A stretch of DNA of 64,000 nt from Hydnum rufescens UP504. Lineage: Eukaryota > Basidiomycota > Agaricomycetes > Cantharellales > Hydnaceae. Location of the stretch: NCBI GenBank assembly GCA_014904985.1, contig MU129157.1, positions 7,106 to 71,105 on the forward strand, in the 5' to 3' direction. Below are positions 12,301-22,009 of this stretch, piece by piece; position 1 is the stretch's first letter, and each line of letters opens with the position of its first letter. Below the pieces are notes generated by a model. It had not been told where the DNA came from, did no database searches, and worked only from the letters and a program-made list of their open reading frames with translations. Both the position numbers and the translations under genes were made by a program.

Positions 12301-12645
12301 TTAACAGATGAAGATGTTAAATTTTTTGCCTTGATAGAGCTACACTGGTTGCATGACCTTGTTGATACCTGGCAACATCACACTACTGGGCTTGCTGGTA
12401 GTGATGGGCAGCTGGATTGGGGGAGCATTCCAGACCAGCCACCTCCTTTAAGGAAGGCATGGGTCTGCTGGCAAGGGAGAGTACAAGCAGAGAAGGATTT
12501 ATCCCCTGGGGAAGGGGAAGAGGGGGATCTGGGAGCAAGTTCTGATGATGATGATGAAAATGGCAAGTTAGAGGAGCAACCTGAGCTAGAAGATCTCACA
12601 TTCTTAACCTCTCTTGATCTTGTTCTTGGACATGAGGATTAACCC
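9390..12645 (+). pseudogene. KDZ transposase, copy KDZ-1, multiple stops
   Basis: This is a decayed KDZ (Kyakuja-Dileera-Zisupton) DNA transposase. In order it has a basic linker (HARRKHAQAHQWGNDVLPSL), a CxC1-type cysteine cluster (C at LCPEHH, VICSRHPAGIQL, GFFPCSLLAPTLAVSLDMLEF; 9800-9990), the RNase H-fold start CIDANFQLK (about 10420-10445), and the core WTVGLLYDIACQIH, WHD-type HAYSHQWTCQLWYHPRK and GLSDSEGCERFWSEL (10918-11140). A long helical region and an acidic SSDDDDE tail follow. The frame is broken by stops, including a TGA-TGA pair at 10107-10112, TAG near 10278, and TGA or TAG near 10584, 11139, 11440 and 11920. Introns probably lie around 11141-11233 and 12150-12330. Such enzymes excise and integrate DNA. 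This copy cannot be active. Confidence 0.9.
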
Positions 12646-12983
12646 TTTCATACTTGACATAATGTACCATTCACATTAGACACTAAAAATGAAGGTTTCA
12701 GCCAGTATACTGCAATATACTATGTTCAGAAAACAAAATTTTGAAAGGTCATGTAGTGGGGCCCCAAGTGATGTGGAAAATATGAAAGAGCATCAAGGGC
12801 ACATTTTGGGGCCACAATGGGGCCCCATTGGGGTGCAATGGGGCCCCACTTACTCTCATTTTCTGGTATTGAATACCAATTGGCACCCCCATGGCACCTC
12901 ATTGTTGCTAGACCTAACTAGGTATCAAATATTGCCTGATATATGATACCTATCATAGGTAGGAAATATGGTTGACCAGCCTG
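12646..12983 (+). repeat. KDZ-1 3' terminal region
   Basis: Downstream of the KDZ-1 stop lie several GGGGCCCC-type blocks (12758, 12830, 12842), an AT-rich stretch with CTAACTAGGTATCAAATAT, and the end motif ATATGGTTGACCAGCCTG at 12966-12983. The reverse complement of that motif matches the ends of the other two KDZ copies (31412-31430 and 55353-55371). It is probably the element's terminal inverted repeat. Most of it is copied again at 16200-16403. Confidence 0.65.
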
Positions 12984-13211
12984 CCCCAATGGAACCAGAC
13001 CTGGGCGTGGTTTAGGTTTAAACCCAGGTTCTCAAGGTTTAAACCTGAACCTAAGCATCCATACTTATGAAAGACTGATATATAGGTCTTTAAGCAACAT
13101 GAAGTCCCCTAGCCAAAATAAACCTGATAGCAGCAATATTCAATGATTCTTTCCACTTCTCAACTGAAATGCTAGGTACATGTTCCAAATCCCTGAAACC
13201 CCTGGGATCTT

Positions 13212-14710
13212 CTACTCACACACTGGTTGTCTACATTGTGCCCAGTCTTGACCACACTTAAGGTGCTGAAAATCGATCTGGGTACTGTTGGGATCTCCCA
13301 TAGGATTATGAGGCTCCTCCAGGGATGTGCGGTAGGCTGCAGGGACCCAGACAATAAGCTCATTATTGGGTCCCAAAATCCATCCATCATCAAATTGAAA
13401 GGGGGATGGTGGGGGTGGGAATAGGTTGCTAGGGTACTGGAGGCTGTGTGTGGAGTCTGCAGGAATGACTGGGGAATTTTGTGAGTGTTGTCCCAGAGCC
13501 AGGAGCAATCTACTTGCCATCAGGTGAGAAAGCACTAGTTGAGGTGGAACCATGCCCTTCCATTGGCTGGCCAATGCTCACCCCTGCATCAATCTCCACA
13601 TTCCAGAGCCGGATGAACTTGTCCCAGGAACCAGAAACAATCTTCTTGCCATCAGGTGAGAAAGCAATGGATAAGATGCCATCATTATGGCCCTCCATTG
13701 GCTGGTCCATGCTTTCATATGTCTCCACATTCCAGAGTCGGATGGTCTTATCCCAGGAACCAGAAGCAATCTGCTTGCCATCAGGTGAGAAAGCAATGGA
13801 CACAATGGCCTTGCAATGCCCATTCATGGGTTGACCCATGCTTTCAGTTGTCTCCACATTCCAGAGTCGGATGGTCATATCATCAGAGCCAGAAGCAATC
13901 TGCTTGCCATCAGGTGAGAAGGCAATGCACTTAATGCCACCAGCATGCCCCTTCATCAGCTGGCCAATCCTCACCCCCTTCTGCACTTTCCAAAGTTGTA
14001 TGGTCTGATCCACAGAGCCAGAAGCAATCTTCTTGCCATCAGGTGAGAAGGCCATGCACCAGATGACATCATCTCCTTCCATTGGCTGGCCAATGCTGGC
14101 ACCTGTCTCTGCATCCCAGAGTAGTATGGTCTTCCCTGAGGCAGCAGAAGCAATTGCCTTGCCATGAGATGAGAAAGCAACACACTGGATGGGATAGTCA
14201 TGCTCCATTGCCTGGCCAATCCCTTCACCTGTCCCTGTACTCCAGAGTTGTGTGGTCTTGTCTCTGGAGCCAGAAACAATCTGCTTGGCATCAGGTGAGA
14301 AAGCAATAGATGAGACAGCAAGTTTATGCCCCTTCATCTGGCCAATGGGTGCACCTGTCTCCACATTCCAAAGTCGTATGGTGTTGTCCTCAGAACCAGA
14401 AGCAACCTGCTTGCCATCAGGTGAGAAAGCAACAGATAGTACACCTTTCCGATGTCCTTCCAAGATCAGGATGATCTTTGGCCAGTCCTGAAGTTGTCCC
14501 TGCACAAGTTTTGCAACTCCTGGAAATTCACTTTGCCACCTCTGATATAGGAGAGATGATGTAGGAGCAAATGTCAGACCAGAGAGGTAGATGTGAGGCA
14601 TGCTGGTTGTGATAGCAGTGGCAAACATGGAGATGAATTGCCTGGCATCCTGCTGTAGTCTAATAAGGTCTGTGGTAAGTCTGGGGGCAGCATGTGTTAA
14701 GTATCAGCCT
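13212..14710 (-). pseudogene. WD40 half and C-terminal tail of NLR-like gene (first copy)
   Basis: Read from 14628 down, this has the linker HIYLSGLTFAPTSS, then seven complete WD40 repeats with the usual GH..V.SVAFSPDGK..ASGS.D.TIRLWN pattern. An eighth repeat ends at an in-frame TAG after SPDGK (13510). Past the stop, in a shifted frame, comes the tail typical of agaricomycete NLRs: DDGWILGPNNELIVWVP and WAQCRQP (about 13390-13220). A 66-bp intron equivalent to the one at 18992-19057 precedes the linker but is damaged here. WD40 propellers of this class act as ligand-sensing repeats of STAND ATPases. This is the most complete WD40 part in the window and probably belongs to the same gene as 18395-22009. 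Confidence 0.85.
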
Positions 14711-15012
14711 GCAGCTTCTATGTGTACTCAAATTGGAGCCCATCTTACATGGGCAGTATCTAAGGGTGATAATTGCAACTTGAGGCGATGCTCTCCATGA
14801 GGCTCATCACTTCCAACCAAGGTAGAATCCTTCAGAAAGAATGGACTTCAAGGGTTCTGAGCGAAAACTTGCCACTTGATGGTGCAGATACATGGAAGCC
14901 CCAGGATCAAACAGTAGATAGATCGATAAGGGATTGTATTTTCCAGGAGATCCTTAGGTTGCGGATGTCGACATTGGCGAACGTACGACGACCGGAATTT
15001 GACAGATTATTG

Positions 15013-16199
15013 ACTCAAATTTGAGCTAGCCACATAGAAGCTGTGTCAGGCCTGAATAACTTAGGACATCATGCTTGCCCAAGATTACCAGCAGACCTCC
15101 ATATTATATTAGCACTACAGCAAGAACGAAATGCCAGGCACATCCATCACAAGGTTTGCCACTGCTATCAAACCAGCAAGTGCCTCACATCTACCTCTTC
15201 CTATGGTCTGACAATTTGCTCTCATCTTGGTCACTCACATCCTCTCCTATTTTACTCAGAGGTGGCAAAAAGTCGAATTTCCAGGAGTTGCAAAGAATAC
15301 TATGATGTCAATCAGGACAATTCAGAGTTCTATGGCCAGCAAGATCCATCCCTGATCTTGGAAGGACATCGAAATTGGGTACCTATCTGTTGCTTTCTCA
15401 CCTGATGGACACAGCAGTTGCTTCTTGGTTCTGAAGAGAACAAACCCATACGACTATATTCTGGCAATGTGGAGACCAGAGTGCCACCCATTGGAAAAGA
15501 CGAATGTGATGAACGGAGCCAGATAAACTTGCCACATGTCTCAACTACTTGGTTTCTCACTCTCTATTCTGGTCAATGCCAAGCAGTTGTTTCTGGCTCC
15601 AGGAACAAGACCACACAACTCGGACTTACAGTGACAGGGTGGAAGGGATTTGGCCAGGCAATGGGCACTGACTATCCGCATCCAGTGTGCTTGCTTTCTC
15701 ATTCATGGCAAGGCAATTGTTCTGCGCCTCAGGGAGACCATACTTACTCTGGGATGCAGAGACAGGTGCCAGCATTGGCACCAAATGGAATGGAGATGAG
15801 TTGGTCATCTATGGCCCACTCCTCTTCACCTGATCGCAAGGAAGATTGCTTCTGGCTCTGTGATCAGACGCATACAAACTTTTGGAAATGCAGAAGGGGG
15901 GTTGGAGGATTGCGCCAGCTGATGAAAGGGCGATGCTGGTGCCATTAATGCATTTCCTTCTAACCTGATGGCAGGCAGATTGCTTCTGGCTCTGGATGAG
16001 TATGACCATCCGACTCTGGAATGTGGAGACATACGAAAGCATGGGATCAACCCGATGGAGGCCATATGCAAGGGCCATCTGTGTCCATTGCTTTCTCACT
16101 GGATGCCAACCAGAGTTGTCTTCTGGTTCCTGGATAAAGACGTTCATCCGAGCTCTGGAATGTGGAGACATATGAAGAGCATGGACAGCCAATGGAGGG
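15013..16199 (+). other. Inverted, indel-riddled copy of the WD40 region
   Basis: The plus strand here resembles the minus strand of 14735-13650. The linker is readable as HIYLFLWSDNLL and FQELQR, then LILEGHRNWVP, LWDAETGA-like and WKCRRG-like pieces appear in all three frames. Single-base insertions, deletions and substitutions occur every 10-15 bases, far more than between the direct copies. The switch points are at about 15013 (next to a TCAAATTTGA palindrome) and 16199. Confidence 0.75.
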
Positions 16200-17239
16200 A
16201 ATATGAAAGAGCATCAAGGGCACATTTTGGGGCCACAATGGGGCCCCATTGGGGTGCAATGGGGCCCCACTTACTCTCATTTTCTGGTATTGAATACCAA
16301 TTGGCACCCCCATGGCACCTCATTGTTGCTAGACCTAACTAGGTATCAAATATTGCCTGATATATGATACCTATCATAGGTAGGAAATATGGTTGACCAG
16401 CCTGCCCCAATGGAACCAGACCTGGGCGTGGTTTAGGTTTAAACCCAGGTTCTCAAGGTTTAAACCTGAACCTAAGCATCCATACTTATGAAAGACTGAT
16501 ATATAGGTCTTTAAGCAACATGAAGTCCCCTAGCCAAAATAAACCTGATAGCAGCAATATTCAATGATTCTTTCCACTTCTCAACTGAAATGCTAGGTAC
16601 ATGTTCCAAATCCCTGAAACCCCTGGGATCTTCTACTCACACACTGGTTGTCTACATTGTGCCCAGTCTTGACCACACTTAAGGTGCTGAAAATCGATCT
16701 GGGTACTGTTGGGATCTCCCATAGGATTATGAGGCTCCTCCAGGGATGTGCGGTAGGCTGCAGGGACCCAGACAATAAGCTCATTATTGGGTCCCAAAAT
16801 CCATCCATCATCAAATTGAAAGGGGGATGGTGGGGGTGGGAATAGGTTGCTAGGGTACTGGAGGCTGTGTGTGGAGTCTGCAGGAATGACTGGGGAATTT
16901 TGTGAGTGTTGTCCCCAGAGCCAGGAGCAATCTACTTGCCATCAGGTGAGAAAGCACTAGTTGAGGTGGAACCATGCCCTTCCATTGGCTGGCCAATGCT
17001 CACCCCTGCATCAATCTCCACATTCCAGAGCCGGATGAACTTGTCCCAGGAACCAGAAACAATCTTCTTGCCATCAGGTGAGAAAGCAATGGATAAGATG
17101 CCATCATTATGGTGCAGGCCATTGTGTCCATTGCTTTCTCACCTGATGGCAAGCAGATTGCTTCTGGTTCCTGGGATAAGACCATCCGACTCTGGAATGT
17201 GGAGACATATGAAAGCATGGACCAGCCAATGGAGGGCCA

Positions 17240-17975
17240 NNNNNNNNNNNNNNNNNNNNNNNNNNNNNNNNNNNNNNNNNNNNNNNNNNNNNNNNNNNNN
17301 NNNNNNNNNNNNNNNNNNNNNNNNNNNNNNNNNNNNNNNNNNNNNNNNNNNNNNNNNNNNNNNNNNNNNNNNNNNNNNNNNNNNNNNNNNNNNNNNNNNN
17401 NNNNNNNNNNNNNNNNNNNNNNNNNNNNNNNNNNNNNNNNNNNNNNNNNNNNNNNNNNNNNNNNNNNNNNNNNNNNNNNNNNNNNNNNNNNNNNNNNNNN
17501 NNNNNNNNNNNNNNNNNNNNNNNNNNNNNNNNNNNNNNNNNNNNNNNNNNNNNNNNNNNNNNNNNNNNNNNNNNNNNNNNNNNNNNNNNNNNNNNNNNNN
17601 NNNNNNNNNNNNNNNNNNNNNNNNNNNNNNNNNNNNNNNNNNNNNNNNNNNNNNNNNNNNNNNNNNNNNNNNNNNNNNNNNNNNNNNNNNNNNNNNNNNN
17701 NNNNNNNNNNNNNNNNNNNNNNNNNNNNNNNNNNNNNNNNNNNNNNNNNNNNNNNNNNNNNNNNNNNNNNNNNNNNNNNNNNNNNNNNNNNNNNNNNNNN
17801 NNNNNNNNNNNNNNNNNNNNNNNNNNNNNNNNNNNNNNNNNNNNNNNNNNNNNNNNNNNNNNNNNNNNNNNNNNNNNNNNNNNNNNNNNNNNNNNNNNNN
17901 NNNNNNNNNNNNNNNNNNNNNNNNNNNNNNNNNNNNNNNNNNNNNNNNNNNNNNNNNNNNNNNNNNNNNNNNNNN
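17240..17975. other. Assembly gap (736 Ns)
   Basis: Unresolved bases. Flanking sequence on both sides is WD40-coding in plus orientation, opposite to the gene on either side. Any frame crossing the gap is meaningless. Confidence 1.
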
Positions 17976-18290
17976 CCAATGGAAGGAAGATGGTCATCTG
18001 GTGCATGGCCTTCTCACCTGATGGCAAGAAATTGCTTCTGGCTCTGTGGATCAGACCATACAACTTTGGAAAGTGCAGAAAGGTGAGGATTGGCCAGCTG
18101 AGGGCATGCTGGTGGCATTAAGTGCATTGCCTTCTCACCTGATGGCAAGCAGATTGCTTCTGGCTCTGATGATATGACCATCCGACTCTGGAATGTGGAG
18201 ACAACTGAAAGCATGGGTCAACCCATGAATGGGCATTGCAAGGCCATTGTGTCCATTGCTTTCTCACCTGATGGCAAGCAGATTGCTTCT

Positions 18291-18394
18291 GTTGCCTTGG
18301 GCAATGAACGAACGACTTGGCTCAGTCGCAATACTTCTCCCTGTTGTTAGATTTCTTGCCCTTGCCCCATTATAAGTGTGTTGTTTTGGGGTGT
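18291..18394. other. Unmatched filler between WD40 copies
   Basis: About 104 bp (from GTTGCCTTGGGCAATGAACG to TTTTGGGGTGTGG) match nothing else in the window. They join an inverted WD40 piece to a direct one. They could be a chimera junction or real insertion filler. Confidence 0.6.
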
Positions 18395-21300
18395 GGGCTG
18401 GCCAATGCTGGCACCTGTCTCTGCATCCCAGAGTAGTATGGTCTTCCCTGAGGCAGCAGAAGCAATTGCCTTGCCATGAGATGAGAAAGCAACACACTGG
18501 ATGGGATAGTCATGCTCCATTGCCTGGCCAATCCCTTCACCTGTCCCTGTACTCCAGAGTTGTGTGGTCTTGTCTCTGGAGCCAGAAACAATCTGCTTGG
18601 CATCAGGTGAGAAAGCAATAGATGAGACAGCAAGTTTATGCCCCTTCATCTGGCCAATGGGTGCACCTGTCTCCACATTCCAAAGTCGTATGGTGTTGTC
18701 CTCAGAACCAGAAGCAACCTGCTTGCCATCAGGTGAGAAAGCAACAGATAGTACACCTTTCCGATGTCCTTCCAAGATCAGGATGATCTTTGGCCAGTCC
18801 TGAAGTTGTCCCTGCACAAGTTTTGCAACTCCTGGAAATTCACTTTGCCACCTCTGATATAGGAGAGATGATGTAGGAGCAAATGTCAGACCAGAGAGGT
18901 AGATGTGAGGCATGCTGGTTGTGATAGCAGTGGCAAACATGGAGATGAATTGCCTGGCATCCTGCTGTAGTCTAATAAGGTCTGTGGTAATCTGGGCAGC
19001 ATGTGTTAAGTATCAGCCTGCAGCTTCTATGTGTACTCAAATTGGAGCCATGCTTACATGGGCAGTATCAAGGGTGGATAATGCAACTTGAGGGGAGCTC
19101 TCCATGAGGCTCATCACTTCCAACCAAGGTAGGAAATCCTTCAGAAAGAATGACTTCAAGGGTTTCTGAGCAAACTTGCCACTTGATGGTGCAGATACAT
19201 GGAAGCCCCAGGATCGACAAGCATAGGATAGATGATAAGGGATGTATTTTTCCAGGAGATCCTTAAGGTTGCGGATGTCGACATTGCGAACGTACGACGA
19301 CGGAATTTGACAGATATTGAATGTCAAGGTCTGGTCCATAATACGGAAACACGCCAGGGCCACATGCTGATTTGCTTCAGCTTCATCAATGTAGAAATCT
19401 TTGTTATGCTCCTTGCTACACAAGAAATCGCGATAAGACGAGTGGAGAGGCACAATCGGCTCATCGTCACTGTGAGTACCACTGAGGACCGAGGCAAGAG
19501 CCTTCACAATCCCTCGTTGTATCTCTAGGTCATCTGGGTCATCTGGAGTGACGATAGAATTGGGTGGAACTAGGTGCACAAGGGTACGAAGTGATAGAGG
19601 CTCCCGGGCACTTATGATTCGGCCTAGGAGTGATTTGACTCGTTGTACTGCCCTCCCATTGGATGGATCATAGTGCTCTCTCATGACGGTGATGTAGAGC
19701 GCATACAGCCCATGATCAATATCCAGTATCTTCCGAAGAAGACCCCATGGGTCCACACCAGCATAAGGGACGAGAATGAAGCGACAGGCAGTAGCAGCCC
19801 ACTGAAAGGATGTTCCAGCTCTCCGGATGAGTTCACGCAGCAGCACCTGGTGCTGCGCCTCTCGGAACCCATTCACGTCACTGAGTGTATAGTGTATATA
19901 GGCCTCAATATCGCGCGCGGTCTGGGAGTGCGGGATGTCATCCACAAGGATGAGACTAATCCCAGGTGGCAGCGGAGACTGCAGTGCTTCTTGAATATCG
20001 CGCTCATATCTTGAAGTGATTACGATTCGAAGACCTGGAGGTAAATCTAACGCTCGCTTCGTTAGAATAGCGAGTGCGTCGGCACGAGCCACAGCGTCCC
20101 CAGATTCGTCAAACGCGTCAATAAACACGACCGTCGTCCCCAGGGCCTGATCATCCTCAAATGGTGCAATGATCAAGTGCTGGAACTGCCATTTGGAGTT
20201 ACGGGTTCTTCGTGTCGCGGTGTCATTCTTGAGAGTATCGACAAGGCGCTGCTTCCGGGATTTATCAAGGTCGGCGAGGTCTCGAGCGATCGTACCGAAC
20301 AGGTTGGTGAGGTTGGCAAGGGGTGTATATTTGTCAAAGCCATAGTATGACCCCATGCGTTCAAGTTCACGAACGCGTTTTGCACATGAGCGAAGGATTG
20401 ACGATTTCCCGCACCCGCCATGCCACACAACCAAAGCACACGAGACGATTCGTTGGAGTCCAAGGTTATTCGGTTGCTCGGATCAGACGACGGCGTATCC
20501 GCTTCAAGAGCCCAACACACTATAGCATCGATAGTCTCGGTACGTGTGCCTGGCAAGCACCCACTATCCAGATCGTGATGCGCCTCCGGGGCATAGGGTA
20601 GTTCGCTGAGCACACCGATGTCCCCTGTGGACCATCTTAGAATACTGATTTTGACCGAAGACATACAAGGGGGTACTTACGAACATCTCTCACGACATCT
20701 AAGACGCGATGAATAATAATGGAGCTTTGTATGTTGGCATGATCGATCAGATTCCGTCGGAGAGTCTCAAGCGCCCCCTTGTAGGTATTGATCCGTTCGT
20801 CCACGAGAGGACCAATGTACTTCGCAGTGCGCTTGACTGCGGCCCACACTCATCAGTCTTGAAGCAAAAGATGTAAGATCCCACATACCGAAGGGCTTAT
20901 CCCTGTAATAGTCCCGAATAAAATACGCACACTCCATTACTTGATGCAATATTTGGTTGATGATGTCTTGATCCGTTTTCAAGCGTTTCTTCAACTCCTC
21001 ACCTTCGTAGGCAAAGGAGCAGCTATCCTCCATAGTCTGGAGTAAACCCCTTACTCGCGCATCTCGGTCACTCTGGGTGATAGCGATCTAATGGAACACC
21101 GGTCAGAGGGCATACCGATAAAAAAAACTTGACTCTAGTCTTACTTTAGACACTGCTGAGACAACTCCCCATGCTAACTTGATCCAGGGGTGAAGCTGTT
21201 TGTAAATACTTCTCAGTGATCGTGGGGCACAGGCAATTCGGAATGCGACGTGCCTCGGCGACTGCATCACCAAGTTTCACAAGTGCGGTGAGGCGATCCA

Positions 21301-22009
21301 ACAACGGCTGCCAAGCATTGGACTGGTCACTGATTGCTGCTGCAAGTGTGGTGCCAGCTTGAATGGCGTCGTTGGCCTCGGCTACTCCGGGACCTGGCTC
21401 CTGGGCAGCCCGGTTGGCGCTGTTGACAGCCTCACGAATGGGTGTGAGAGAGGATGCCACACATATTGTCAATTCGCCTAATGTGTCGTTTGCGCCGGTT
21501 TTTAAATCGAGGCGTATCTCTGCAGGGCAATAGAATGCATGAGCAAGGCACTCTCCTCATACAAACATGGGCACGTTCACCTTTGTCTGTTGCAGAGGAG
21601 AGATCCAAAGTACACGACGCGACGGACCGCCCTCGGCGTCCAAAACGACCCTCGAGCAACTCTATAATCACTCTGCAATCAATAAGTGTTGGAGTCACCA
21701 TGCTGTCGAGAGAATGTGAACGAAGTGCGACGAAGTACGTGGGCGTGAAGGAGACCTACAACTCATCCCCCAAGGGATCGCTCCATGTCGCAGCACCAGG
21801 CGTTGTTGGCTTGATGTACTCCGATTTTCGGGAACGAGGTCCAATGACGGTAGCAGGAGGCTGAATGGTGAAGTGAAGACGATATCGTCGTGACGTACTT
21901 AGGCGAGAACTGTCACATCTGGCCTCTGTCGTGAGGGCCAAACAGGTTGGGTCGATGTGATTGCTGGTCAGTATGTGGACGGCTTACCTGAAATATATAC
22001 TTTGTGCAT
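18395..22009 (-). CDS. NLR-like STAND protein: C2-like, NACHT, WD40
   Basis: A nine-exon model reads 22009-21988, 21925-21760, 21702-21581, 21519-21254, 21195-21145, 21087-20889, 20848-20681, 20644-19058, then 18991 onward into WD40. Introns are 36-66 bp. The start MHKVYIS at 22009 is the one whose phase fits intron 1. The N-terminus is C2-like (RYRLHFTIQ..TWSDPLGDEF..VIIELLEGRF). A helical region has LHPWIKLAWGVVSAVSK. NACHT follows: CLPGTRTETIDAI, the P-loop GMAGAG, Walker B TVVFIDAFDES, and LRIVITSRYE. WD40 repeats 1-3 then run into the scrambled zone, so the C-terminus must be taken from 13212-14628. Two defects are a one-base loss in the P-loop and a phase mismatch at the 20645-20680 intron. 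Fungal NLRs of this kind are thought to sense non-self. The N-terminal part is CpG-rich and the WD40 part CpG-poor. Confidence 0.85.

Larger units (their letters stand above)
12779..19330. other. Mosaic of direct and inverted NLR-gene copies
   Basis: Block order as seen: 12779-15012 (reference direction); 15013-16199, an inverted and error-rich copy of about 13.65-14.74 kb; 16200-17112, a direct near-perfect copy of 12779-13690; 17113-17239, an inverted piece matching about 13.69-13.81 kb; 17240-17975 Ns; 17976-18290, an inverted piece matching about 13.78-14.09 kb; 18291-18394, filler of unknown origin; 18395-19330, a direct copy of about 14083-15010. Repeated strand switching at a WD40-repeat region around a gap, with one block full of single-base indels, suggests misassembly of noisy or hairpin long reads. 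A real rearranged palindrome is the alternative. Confidence 0.8.

Noticed and set aside
13481..14491. Several plus-strand frames rich in Ser, Pro and Cys
   Set aside because: They are antisense shadows of the WD40 repeats and repeat with the WD40 period.
16906..18086. Long frames crossing 17240-17975
   Set aside because: They are open only because the gap is Ns.
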